From an uncultured Saprospiraceae bacterium (lineage in GTDB: Bacteria > Bacteroidota > Bacteroidia > Chitinophagales > Saprospiraceae): a stretch of DNA of 11,681 nt. The stretch lies in contig CALBVQ010000030.1 in NCBI GenBank assembly GCA_937969485.1, forward strand, positions 1 through 11,681. Reading direction: 5' to 3'. The notes under the pieces were generated by a model. The model was not told the origin of the DNA. It saw only the letters and a list, made by a program, of their open reading frames with translations, and ran no database searches. Position 1 is the first letter of the stretch; the number at the start of each line of letters is the position of its first letter. Of the stretch, positions 1-7,541 are shown piece by piece. A program made the position numbers and the translations under genes.

Positions 1-116
1 TTTTGATGCTCACCGTGATGGGGACCACGCCTGCGCCTCAAAAGAACTGTTGAGCTCCCATTCTCTTTGCATTTTAAGCTCTCATCACGAAAACCTAATG
101 CATAATTCGGGTTTAA
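1..116 (+). repeat. Left copy of a 116-base inverted dispersed repeat
   Basis: Bases 1-116 match the reverse complement of 11539-11654 with no gaps and four differences (left positions 22, 37, 86 and 100), so position i pairs with 11655 minus i. Homology stops abruptly after TTTAA at 116; the other boundary is cut by the window edge, so the element may extend further left. The sequence is more GC-rich than the intergenic DNA next to it and contains short inverted segments, for example TTTTGATGC near 1-9 against a CAAAAG-containing arm at 35-44. No transposase is nearby. It resembles an extragenic dispersed repeat (REP- or MITE-like), but the family is not recognised. Confidence 0.9.
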
Positions 117-122
117 GCTCTG

Positions 123-136
123 CTCTTCAAAAAGAG
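123..136. repeat. Small hairpin CTCTT-CAAA-AAGAG
   Basis: A perfect five-base-pair stem with a four-base loop begins seven bases after the left repeat ends. It is not followed by a T-run on the plus strand, so it is a poor terminator candidate. Its role is unknown; it may be chance in AT-rich DNA. Confidence 0.3.
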
Positions 137-158
137 ACTATCTATATATAATTGTCGA

Positions 159-174
159 TTACAAAATTTTGTAA
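159..174. promoter_or_regulatory. 16-base perfect palindrome upstream of the porin
   Basis: TTACAAAATTTTGTAA is a perfect palindrome in the 166-base stretch between the left repeat and the porin start. It lies about 109 bases upstream of the predicted start codon, compatible with an operator for a dimeric regulator. The AT-rich composition makes chance occurrence fairly easy, and no regulator is encoded in the window. Confidence 0.3.
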
Positions 175-227
175 AACACATTCATAGACTTTGCTAAGTT
201 CGAATAATGCTGTTAATTTGATTTTTC

Positions 228-240
228 GTTTATACCAATT
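228..240 (+). repeat. 13-mer GTTTATACCAATT, first copy
   Basis: This 13-base word recurs exactly at 5066-5078. Both copies lie in intergenic DNA on the plus strand, 42 bases before the porin start here and about 244 bases before the hexosaminidase start there. It may be part of a dispersed motif or a shared regulatory site. Confidence 0.4.
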
Positions 241-282
241 ATGCTTTTTCTGTTGCTTTATTAACTCTAAATTCAACAAACG

Positions 283-1434
283 TTGCAAGTCTTAAACTAT
301 CTAAAGAGAACATTCATATTACTATTTCTTTTCGTGTTCTCCACTCAATTATATAGCCAAAAGGATTCTATCCTAGCAAATATTAGCTACGAAGGAGACT
401 TTAGGTTTAGGATCGAACAAGATTGGAATTCGAGAAAATCAGATGGTACATTTCGCGATGACAGAACAAGGCTGAGGTATAGGTTACGAGCCGGGATGAA
501 ATATGCTGGCGATTGGTATGACACAGGGTTTAGAATAAGAACGGGTGCTCTGAATAAACAGCAAGATCCTCAGCTGACATTAGGGGATGGCTTTGAAGAA
601 TTTGGTACTTTGCCAATGGGCTTCGAAAAGGTGTACTTTATCGGAAAATGGAATACCTTGGAAATCGGAATGGGAAAATTTGACTTTCCTTTTGAGAAAA
701 GCAATGAACTCTTTTTCAGTGATAATGTATATCCTGAAGGTGTATCCTTCAGTAAAGGGTTCAGTACTAAATCTCACATTGTCGACTCGCTCTCTATCAA
801 GGGTGGGCATTTCATTATATCAGCTTTAGGAAGGTCATTTAATACTGATGCCTACTTGCAGGGCTTTCAAACATACGTAAGCACATGGAACAATAGAATT
901 GAGTTGTTTCCATCTTTCTATATTTTTCGAAATATGCCGAATATTCCAGATGGAGGTGAGACTTTCCGACTTGATTACTCGATATTTCACCTAGGTTCAC
1001 GATTGAATCTAATGGACAACTCGAGGCTTAAGGTTGAATTTGACTATTACCGAAATGTGGAGGATTACAGCGAGATTGAATTTATTTCTGATTCTTTCAA
1101 AGATCAAAAATCAGGCTTCGTTGTCGGACTTAAATATGGCCTTTTACAGAATGTAGGTGACTGGAAATGCAGTGTGACCTATGCCAGTCTGCAGCAATAT
1201 TCAGCAGTGGACTTTATGGCACAAAACGACTGGGCAAGATGGGATTATTCATCGTTCGGTTCACCTGACGGGAGATTAACAAACCTAAATGGCGTCGAGA
1301 TCGTAGCCGGTTTGAGAGTGGATAAAAAAGCTGTCCTAATTTTAAAATACTATCTTGTTGAGCAACAGATTGCATATGGTACAGCCAGAGAAACCGGAAG
1401 TAGAATAAGGCTTGACCTTGATGTGAAGTTTTAG
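283..1434 (+). CDS. Putative outer-membrane porin
   Basis: A predicted beta-barrel channel for small solutes in the outer membrane. Residues 1-25 form a signal peptide (LKR followed by a hydrophobic run and LYSQ). The mature protein opens with GDFRFR (38-43) and an arginine-rich RTRLRYRLRAG segment, then TG, IGMGKFDFPFE and PEG (151-153) elements, as in the Bacteroidota putative-porin families (Porin_5-like). Alternating hydrophobic strands run to a C-terminal phenylalanine, typical of proteins handed to the BAM complex. At 383 residues it has a normal length. The start codon is TTG: in this frame TAA stops lie at 262-264 and 268-270 and no ATG is available before residue 72, so the start is forced to a non-ATG codon. 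The gene converges on porZ with a 31-base gap and no clear terminator. The substrate cannot be told from sequence. Confidence 0.82.
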   Translation: MQVLNYLKRTFILLFLFVFSTQLYSQKDSILANISYEGDFRFRIEQDWNSRKSDGTFRDDRTRLRYRLRAGMKYAGDWYDTGFRIRTGALNKQQDPQLTLGDGFEEFGTLPMGFEKVYFIGKWNTLEIGMGKFDFPFEKSNELFFSDNVYPEGVSFSKGFSTKSHIVDSLSIKGGHFIISALGRSFNTDAYLQGFQTYVSTWNNRIELFPSFYIFRNMPNIPDGGETFRLDYSIFHLGSRLNLMDNSRLKVEFDYYRNVEDYSEIEFISDSFKDQKSGFVVGLKYGLLQNVGDWKCSVTYASLQQYSAVDFMAQNDWARWDYSSFGSPDGRLTNLNGVEIVAGLRVDKKAVLILKYYLVEQQIAYGTARETGSRIRLDLDVKF

Positions 1435-1465
1435 AAAATTAGCTATTCTTATTAAAACATAAACA

Positions 1466-3775
1466 CTACCTTACAATCAATATCTTCGTAGTTTCTGTCG
1501 CTAAATTATCTATGTCTTTCGTATAAGTAGCAAAAACAGTATATACTCCAGACTCTGCTTTCTTCCCATTGTAATCTCTTCCATCCCATATTGCCATACC
1601 GCCATTAGCCTGTGTTTCAAACACCAATCTTCCGCGAACATCGGTAATTTTCACATTTGCATCCCGAGCTAGACCTTGAATTGCAATAGGTCCGTCATAT
1701 TCAGGTCGGACTGGATTAGGAAATGTATATAAATTTGACTTACTAAAATTTCTTGTCGCGCCAGTTGCATCTATTCTGATCGATTGGACTCCCTTATTTG
1801 TGGCAATGTACATCTCACCAAATTCTGCGTCATAGGAAAGGTCTATCACGTTATTATCAAATAATGGGCTATCAGATTCTGTATATCGCGCAACCTGTGT
1901 CTCTCCATCAGCAGACTGCACATAAATCCCTGTGGGACTTCCTAGCCACTTACGATTGGCTCCATCAATTGCAATTGTATTAATCGCTTCGGTTTCTAAC
2001 AAAGGTGCAGGAATACTGTCTTGTAAAACTTTCCGAATGGAACCAAAACAATTGGTGTTCTGAAAAACATCCCCACATTCAAAAATCACTGGTCCACTTT
2101 GGGTTCCAACCCACATTTCTCCATCAAGATCCTTTGCCAAACTTAGAATTCGATTGTTTGTAATTGCAGAATTACCCGAATTGAAAATCCTAATCTCAAA
2201 TTCGTTAGGATCCGTAATAGTTCCTAAGAAATTAACTACCAGAACTCCCCCATTAGATCCACCAAGCTGAATCCACAAATGACCAAAATCATCAAACTCC
2301 ATCATTCCTAAATTCCTCGTTCCTGGAAATGTATAACTGTACCATATGCCTTCATTTGTAAGCACATGAAGAGCAGAATCTGCGTTGTAATTAGTGACCC
2401 ATAAGTTCTCGTCCTCATCAAATCTCAGATCAGAAACCCTCTCAATATCTGGAACCTCGTTTGTCCCTTTCAAAGGAGAATTTTTACTGTAATAAACTTC
2501 GTTTACCCCAGTCTCGTTATTTATTTCCAAGATACCACCTGGAAAAGCTGCTGCATAAAAAATATCCTTTGTAGGATGAGGTTCGACTACTACGAAGTTA
2601 AGTAGATTGAATTCATCTATCTCACTGCTCGTATTTCCATTATAATTTTTCCAAGAGCCGTCTGTTTGTACATAAAATCCAGCTTTGTTTGTGTCAAACA
2701 AGAAGTTCTCATTTATCCCACCAGATCCCACATATGGATTTCCATCTTTAATACGAATTTCTCTCGCTTTGAAAGAATACGGGCTATTCAATGCATAAAC
2801 TCTACAATTCCCTTCGGCATCCAATACCCTTACACCATGCCAATTATCTGCAAATGCAATTTTCTTATTCGATATCTCAATCGCGTCACGAATTGAATTT
2901 CCGCAACCTACAATTTCACTAAAATTGACACCGTCGTATAAAACGGTCTTGGAATTACTGCTGTTCTCTCTAGTCGTTATGACAAGATGCTCTTTCTCAG
3001 CAGAAATAGACAGAATCTCAAAATTCTCGTCGGGAACAAAAAACAATTTCCATTCTACCCCATCAAAAACATACACTTCATCTTCGATAACAGCATAGAC
3101 CATATCCTTATGAAATTCTATGTCATTCGCTTCGTAAATTGCTGGAAGCCCTACCTCGCCATCTTGAATTATCCAATTCGTAAAATCACCAGGATTCTTT
3201 ACACCATCATCGTCAAAACGATAAATCCCTTCTTCCGTTGCTGCATAAATAGTAGCCCCATTTTGCGCTATTTCAAGAACATTGAGCTCCATATTTGTAG
3301 TAAAATCAAACAGATAATTATCACTTCTTTGAGCAACAATCCCAAACCTTGTGCCGTACAGGATTTTGCCATCGTCCGTCACAATTGCCTTGTTAACAGT
3401 CTTTTCAGGATATGTAGGATTTTGCGCAAAATCACCCACTGCAATCACAGAATTGTCTTCTTGTAAAAAATCGATCATCCCGCTGGTATACACAATCACC
3501 AACTGATTATTGGTATTATCATAAACGACTTCTGAAATCCCTGTTGAAGACAATCCTTCAACTTTAGAATAAAATCTAGGATTGTAGGTCTCCTTGTCCA
3601 AGCGGACAACTGACCATGATGTTGCATAGTAAATGTAGTCGTCGGACTGAGTAATTTCTTTTACAATTTGCTGAGGCAGCATAGATTCCCAGCTGTACAA
3701 TGGCTTGTTATACTGAGCATCCAGACTGAAGATACTACCAAGCAAGACTATTACAACAAGTAGTTTTTGGATCAT
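1466..3775 (-). CDS. porZ: PorZ-like type IX secretion protein with beta-propellers and C-terminal domain
   Basis: PorZ is a surface component of the T9SS attachment complex (with PorU, PorV and PorQ in Porphyromonas gingivalis), where it supplies anionic lipopolysaccharide for anchoring of secreted cargo. The 769-residue product has the family length. It starts with a signal peptide ending LDAQ at about residue 21, followed by two beta-propeller regions rich in blade motifs such as YYATSWSVVRLD, IYAATEEGIY, EMWVGTQSG, DGANRKWLG and EMYIATNKGVQSI. A T9SS-type C-terminal sandwich spans about 681-769, beginning YTFPNPVRPEYDGPI and containing VKITDVRGRLVFET, WDGRDYNGKKAESGVY and a final KILIVR. 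It sits 70 bases downstream of the DUF4837 gene on the same strand. A weak promoter-like TTCCTTTG (minus strand, 3797-3790) and a hairpin at 3808-3834 lie in that gap, so porZ could also have its own promoter. Its ATG start gives a well-formed signal peptide. Confidence 0.9.
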   Translation of the reverse strand: MIQKLLVVIVLLGSIFSLDAQYNKPLYSWESMLPQQIVKEITQSDDYIYYATSWSVVRLDKETYNPRFYSKVEGLSSTGISEVVYDNTNNQLVIVYTSGMIDFLQEDNSVIAVGDFAQNPTYPEKTVNKAIVTDDGKILYGTRFGIVAQRSDNYLFDFTTNMELNVLEIAQNGATIYAATEEGIYRFDDDGVKNPGDFTNWIIQDGEVGLPAIYEANDIEFHKDMVYAVIEDEVYVFDGVEWKLFFVPDENFEILSISAEKEHLVITTRENSSNSKTVLYDGVNFSEIVGCGNSIRDAIEISNKKIAFADNWHGVRVLDAEGNCRVYALNSPYSFKAREIRIKDGNPYVGSGGINENFLFDTNKAGFYVQTDGSWKNYNGNTSSEIDEFNLLNFVVVEPHPTKDIFYAAAFPGGILEINNETGVNEVYYSKNSPLKGTNEVPDIERVSDLRFDEDENLWVTNYNADSALHVLTNEGIWYSYTFPGTRNLGMMEFDDFGHLWIQLGGSNGGVLVVNFLGTITDPNEFEIRIFNSGNSAITNNRILSLAKDLDGEMWVGTQSGPVIFECGDVFQNTNCFGSIRKVLQDSIPAPLLETEAINTIAIDGANRKWLGSPTGIYVQSADGETQVARYTESDSPLFDNNVIDLSYDAEFGEMYIATNKGVQSIRIDATGATRNFSKSNLYTFPNPVRPEYDGPIAIQGLARDANVKITDVRGRLVFETQANGGMAIWDGRDYNGKKAESGVYTVFATYTKDIDNLATETTKILIVR

Positions 3776-3807
3776 TTTAAGTTATTATTCAAAGGAATAA
3801 ACGCAGC

Positions 3808-3834
3808 AGATGTACATAAGTATATGTAACATCT
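3808..3834. promoter_or_regulatory. Dyad or hairpin between the DUF4837 gene and porZ
   Basis: AGATGTACATA and TATGTAACATCT form eleven base pairs around a four-base AGTA loop, with one bulged base. It lies 33 bases upstream of the porZ start codon. On the minus strand a T-run precedes rather than follows it, so it does not look like an intrinsic terminator for the DUF4837 gene. It could be an operator or an mRNA-processing or stabilising hairpin that separates expression of the two genes. Confidence 0.4.
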
Positions 3835-3845
3835 CAAAAAAATGT

Positions 3846-4934
3846 CTAATTGTTTTCTACCATACTCTTTAATTGCCTCATCACCACATCACTTCGCTGA
3901 ATAAGATTTCTCTTTTTCTCTCCAGGAGCATAAATGAATGACATCGCAAAAATGAGCTTGTCAGAGTCTTTATCCTTTATCAGATAAGCAATATAAGATC
4001 CACCCATAAAGGAAGTCGTGGATTCCCATATACCTCGAATTTCTTTTAAGTAGTCGTTGTCTACCGTCCTTACATATTCATACGTAGGTAAATCTCGATC
4101 ATTAACTTGAATCACATTACCCTCAATATGCTTCTGTCCAAAATCCTCCACTAAAGCGATAATAGAATCCACCTCAAACTGGTCTTCGCTTCGGTACGGG
4201 ATACTTCGAATTACAATGTTTTCTATACTCTTGTCCATAACATCCTTGCGTAACCAAATCATATTTTCCTTCAGACTTTTCTTTGCAATCTCAAAATCAG
4301 CAGGAATTTTAGAAGAAACCTGCATCATTTCCATAATGGTGTTTTGTGCGATTACGTTCTCTCCTCCACCATAGGTATTGGCCATAATTTGCTTAAGATC
4401 GTGTTCATACACTCGCTCAACAACATCCGGCAGTTTTTCTTTTATCACATCTATTAATCGAGACTCTGTCGGAGCAAAAATATAAATAAGGATTTGCCCT
4501 TGCGCCCACTTATTCTTACCTACAATGGAATTGAAGGTAGGATCTTTCATTGCCTTTCTGTACTTTTCTTCCCCTATATCTTGTTTCACCATTTGAGTGA
4601 TAGAAGATTCCTGATCGCCTAGATTGGCCAAAATAATATACGTTCGGTAATGTTTAAATACCGTAGATTGTAAGATTTGGCTGTGGTTATAATGCCTGAG
4701 ATCCAGCAAAGGCTCAGGTGTCGGCGTAATAGGAAATGCACCCGTATAGTAGTAGTCTAGTGTATCGCCCACTGCGCCATCCCATACCTTTTGATCTGAA
4801 AGGACTGTTACTTCATTTACCTTACCGAAAGAGGGAGGAATTGAAGAATGTGAACTCATGATATCGTCCGCACAGGAGGATAACAGCATGGTAAACACGC
4901 CTAAGAATAATATAAATTTTATTGATTGTATCAT
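3846..4934 (-). CDS. DUF4837 family lipoprotein
   Basis: An envelope lipoprotein of unknown biochemical function, found in Bacteroidota. Residues 1-20 are a lipoprotein signal peptide (K6, hydrophobic core, then LLSSC) with the lipidated cysteine at position 21. The mature part matches the DUF4837 pattern: PPSFGKVNEVTVLSD near the start, a WDGAVGDTLD segment, a central WLRKDVMDKSIENIVIRSIPY segment, and near the C-terminus RGIWE, MGGSYIAYLI and FIYAPGEKKRNLIQR, with several conserved arginines and glycines. The 362-residue length fits the family. It lies directly upstream of porZ on the same strand and is likely co-transcribed with it. It diverges from the hexosaminidase gene across a 388-base intergenic region. 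The family call is strong; any role in type IX secretion would be inferred from position only. Confidence 0.85.
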   Translation of the reverse strand: MIQSIKFILFLGVFTMLLSSCADDIMSSHSSIPPSFGKVNEVTVLSDQKVWDGAVGDTLDYYYTGAFPITPTPEPLLDLRHYNHSQILQSTVFKHYRTYIILANLGDQESSITQMVKQDIGEEKYRKAMKDPTFNSIVGKNKWAQGQILIYIFAPTESRLIDVIKEKLPDVVERVYEHDLKQIMANTYGGGENVIAQNTIMEMMQVSSKIPADFEIAKKSLKENMIWLRKDVMDKSIENIVIRSIPYRSEDQFEVDSIIALVEDFGQKHIEGNVIQVNDRDLPTYEYVRTVDNDYLKEIRGIWESTTSFMGGSYIAYLIKDKDSDKLIFAMSFIYAPGEKKRNLIQRSDVVMRQLKSMVENN

Positions 4935-4965
4935 AAGTATATTTCGTAAGTGCTTAGTTCATAAA

Positions 4966-4986
4966 TTTTGGGGTTAAACCCCAAAA
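4966..4986. promoter_or_regulatory. Perfect dyad TTTTGGGGTT-A-AACCCCAAAA
   Basis: Two perfectly complementary ten-base arms flank a single A, 32 bases upstream of the DUF4837 start codon. The GGGG/CCCC core stands out in AT-rich DNA. The symmetry and the site near a start codon suit an operator, or a hairpin in the leader of the minus-strand transcript. As a terminator it is weak on both strands: the minus strand has only TTT after the stem, and the plus strand has an A-run. Confidence 0.5.
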
Positions 4987-4987
4987 A

Positions 4988-5040
4988 AAGAAGCTAAAGT
5001 CTATAATATTACGTAAAATTAGTCGCTTTAGTTCCTTCTT
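4988..5040. repeat. Imperfect inverted pair AAGAAG-CTAAAG / CTTTAG-TTC-CTTCTT
   Basis: Twelve bases at 4988-4999 are complementary to 5026-5040 apart from three extra bases (TTC) in the right arm. The arms enclose 26 AT-rich bases. It lies immediately beside the perfect dyad at 4966-4986 and may be part of the same control region. It could be chance. Confidence 0.3.
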
Positions 5041-5065
5041 TACCGAACGTAAAATATAGAATGTA

Positions 5066-5078
5066 GTTTATACCAATT
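5066..5078 (+). repeat. 13-mer GTTTATACCAATT, second copy
   Basis: An exact second copy of the word at 228-240, in the same orientation and again between genes. The flanking bases differ, so only the 13-mer is shared. Confidence 0.4.
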
Positions 5079-5176
5079 CCTGCAATCCCCCAAAGACCAA
5101 GTTAAACACATATGATGGCGAAAGCTGAAAATAGTTAAATTTATTTGTCAACATATAGATGCAATTTCACTAGGCA

Positions 5177-5192
5177 ATGACGTACGCGTCAT
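5177..5192. promoter_or_regulatory. Dyad ATGACG-TACG-CGTCAT
   Basis: Perfect six-base arms around TACG, 130 bases upstream of the hexosaminidase start. Its CG-rich sequence is unusual in this AT-rich stretch. It is a candidate operator for the plus-strand cluster; no binding protein can be named. Confidence 0.35.
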
Positions 5193-5322
5193 GTAATGTT
5201 TTAGGTAATTCGTATTCTTAAGCACAGCTTCACTGATTTCTGTCATCACATCTCTGTCTCGTTGGTAAAAATACTTGGACAGAATTGGCATAAGTGATAG
5301 GCAATACCTATTTTTATTCGCT

Positions 5323-7530
5323 ATGACACGAATTGCTCTTTATTCACTTACTTTATTGCTTATCAGCTCCTGTGGTCTCACTCCTTCTCATGTGAATATG
5401 GATATGATTCCGCTACCAGATGAATTATCTTTTGAAGATAATTACTCGAAGATTACATCTTTTTCGCTTCCTGAGTCTCTCGAAATTTACGATGACTGGA
5501 TTAGTGAATGGAATAAGGGAACAAGTTACGATATAGAGTTTATCGAAGACAAGCTTATGACTGACAGTTATCAACTTGATATTGAGCGTTCAGCAATAAA
5601 AATAAAGGCTCCATCGGTTATCGAAGCAAGAAACGCACTGAGTACTTTACTTCAGCTACGGGAGCTTAACAACGGCAAATACCCTATTGCTTCGATTTCA
5701 GATAAAGTGGAATTCGAGTACAGAGGAATGCATCTAGATGTGTGTCGACACATGTTTTCTGTTGATGAGATCAAGCAATATTTAGACTATTTAGCTTTCT
5801 ATAAATTCAATAATTTTCACTGGCATCTCACGGAAGATCAAGGGTGGCGAATCGAAATCAAGAAATACCCTAAATTGCAGACTATTGCCGCATTCAGAGA
5901 TGAAACTTTAGTGGGACATTACAATGATCAACCACAGAAATACGACGGTAAAAAATACGGTGGATTCTATACTCAAGAAGAGGTTAAAGATGTGGTGGCT
6001 TACGCCAAAAGTAGAGGTATTCAGGTGATTCCAGAAATTGAACTTCCGGGTCATGCCCGAGCCGCAATTGCTGCTTATCCCGAACTAGGATGTTCAGGGG
6101 AAGAGACCACAGTCGCGACAAAATGGGGAGTTTTTGACGAAGTGTATTGTCCTAAGGAAGAGACTTTTTCTTTCCTTAAGGATGTAATGGATGAAATAAT
6201 ACCATTGTTTCCTAGCAAGTACATTCACATAGGAGGAGATGAATGTCCTAAAACTTCCTGGAAGAATTCTGAATTCTGCCAGCAATTGATGAAGCAAAAA
6301 GGCTTGAAAGATGAGTACGAATTACAGTCATATTTTATAGGAGAAATTGCAGATTATTTAGCGAGCAAAGGAAAAACGATTATCGGGTGGGATGAAATTC
6401 TAGAGGGAGGATTGAATGAAGGATCTGTGGTGATGTCATGGAGAGGAGAAAAAGGAGGAATCGAGGCCGCAAGAGCTGGACATGAAGTCATCATGACACC
6501 AGGCTCTCACTGTTACTTTGATCATTACCAAAGTACACATCCCAATGAACCTGTGGCAATAGGTGGGCTTACTACGGTAGAGGATGTCTACAATTACAAT
6601 GTGATCCCAAACGAATTGACAGAAAATGAAGCGAAATTCGTAAAGGGAGCACAAGGAAATGTATGGACAGAGTACATAAGCTCTTTCAAGCACGTCGAGT
6701 ATATGGCACTAGCGAGAATGACTGCACTTAGTGAGGCATTATGGAATCCAGTGGCATCGAGAAATTTCCCTGAATATCAACGTAGACTTATGAGTCATCA
6801 CTCCTACTGGACATTTCTAGGAGCTAATATGGCAAACCATCAGTACGACGTGAGTATAAAGATTGTAGCTGATCCACTGAAAGGAAGTGTAGCGCTTGTC
6901 GAGAACAAATTATTGAATGCAAGATTATTTCATACTAATATCCAAGGTGAAAATGCAGAACTATCATCTGGGAGTGTAATTCTTGAGGACGAGGGAATTC
7001 ACGGTTTTTTTATGAACGACGAAAAAGGTCGATGTGGTAAAAAAACAAGTATCAAGTTTGTGCCGCACAAACTTAACAGAGCGACAATAGACTTTGACGT
7101 TCCACCTTCGAGCAGTTATCCAGGTGCTGATCCCACTGTCTTAATCAATGGTGTTAACGGAAGTGATGAAAAATATGGAGGAGATGAATGGATGGGATTC
7201 GCTGGTCAAGATTTTGGCGCGAAGATTACATTGAATGAAGAAATGGATCTTAACGACATTTCATTTCGCTTTTTCAAGGGCGAGGGCCAATGGATTTACC
7301 TGCCGAAATCGATAGTTGTACAAGCGAGTTCAGATGGAGAATCGTACGCTGAAGTTGCTAAATCTACATCTATTTCAACAGATACTAAAGTTGCAGAAAT
7401 CCAACTTCCATTGAATACTAATGCAAAATACCTTAGAATTGTGGTGAAGAACCACGGAGAAATACAGAAGGGGAAACAAGGGGCTGGGCACGAAGCATGG
7501 CTTTTTATAGATGAAATCCGAGTTAATTAA
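5323..7530 (+). CDS. Beta-N-acetylhexosaminidase lipoprotein, glycoside hydrolase family 20
   Basis: Removes terminal N-acetylglucosamine or N-acetylgalactosamine from oligosaccharides such as chitobiose, peptidoglycan fragments or glycoprotein glycans, by the substrate-assisted GH20 mechanism. The ATG at 5323 is preferred over a TTG at 5275 because it yields a compact lipoprotein signal peptide (MTRIALYSL...LISSC, lipid cysteine 17). From this start (735 residues): a GH20b-like domain about 25-125; a catalytic barrel from FEYRGMHLDV (131) to about 490, with FHWHLTEDQGW, PEIELPGHARA, the catalytic pair D306-E307 in HIGGDE, GWDEILEGG, VMSWRGEKGG and GAQGNVWTEY; a beta-rich linker about 511-610; and a discoidin/CBM32-like domain about 611-735 ending AWLFIDEIRVN. 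All expected active-site motifs are present, so it should be active. It is anchored by lipid, in the periplasm or on the surface. It heads a plus-strand cluster, 11 bases before the next gene. Confidence 0.93.
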   Translation: MTRIALYSLTLLLISSCGLTPSHVNMDMIPLPDELSFEDNYSKITSFSLPESLEIYDDWISEWNKGTSYDIEFIEDKLMTDSYQLDIERSAIKIKAPSVIEARNALSTLLQLRELNNGKYPIASISDKVEFEYRGMHLDVCRHMFSVDEIKQYLDYLAFYKFNNFHWHLTEDQGWRIEIKKYPKLQTIAAFRDETLVGHYNDQPQKYDGKKYGGFYTQEEVKDVVAYAKSRGIQVIPEIELPGHARAAIAAYPELGCSGEETTVATKWGVFDEVYCPKEETFSFLKDVMDEIIPLFPSKYIHIGGDECPKTSWKNSEFCQQLMKQKGLKDEYELQSYFIGEIADYLASKGKTIIGWDEILEGGLNEGSVVMSWRGEKGGIEAARAGHEVIMTPGSHCYFDHYQSTHPNEPVAIGGLTTVEDVYNYNVIPNELTENEAKFVKGAQGNVWTEYISSFKHVEYMALARMTALSEALWNPVASRNFPEYQRRLMSHHSYWTFLGANMANHQYDVSIKIVADPLKGSVALVENKLLNARLFHTNIQGENAELSSGSVILEDEGIHGFFMNDEKGRCGKKTSIKFVPHKLNRATIDFDVPPSSSYPGADPTVLINGVNGSDEKYGGDEWMGFAGQDFGAKITLNEEMDLNDISFRFFKGEGQWIYLPKSIVVQASSDGESYAEVAKSTSISTDTKVAEIQLPLNTNAKYLRIVVKNHGEIQKGKQGAGHEAWLFIDEIRVN

Positions 7531-7541
7531 ATCAATCGCTA

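Larger units (their letters stand above)
4935..5322. other. Divergent intergenic region with several dyads
   Basis: This 388-base gene-free stretch must carry the promoters for the DUF4837-porZ unit (leftward) and the hexosaminidase cluster (rightward). It holds a perfect dyad at 4966-4986, a looser inverted pair at 4988-5040, the second copy of the 13-mer at 5066-5078, and a 16-base dyad at 5177-5192. No exact Bacteroidota TAnnTTTG minus-7 element was found in a credible position, so promoters cannot be placed. No small gene or RNA was recognised. Confidence 0.6.

Noticed and set aside
1435..1465. Shared terminator between the convergent porin and porZ genes
   Set aside because: The 31-base gap has no stable hairpin with a T-run; only a weak GTTTTA/TAAAAC pairing overlapping the porin stop was seen.
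2987..3466. Plus-strand 159-codon open frame inside porZ
   Set aside because: It lies wholly antisense to a confidently identified propeller-coding region and its translation has no recognisable domain.
3790..3797. Bacteroidota minus-7 promoter (TTCCTTTG on the minus strand) for porZ
   Set aside because: It differs from TAnnTTTG at one conserved base and has no clear partner element at the right spacing, so it is mentioned only as a weak possibility.
5275..5322. TTG start giving 16 extra residues on the hexosaminidase
   Set aside because: It would put a polar stretch before the signal peptide; the ATG at 5323 gives a standard lipoprotein signal with the lipobox cysteine at position 17.
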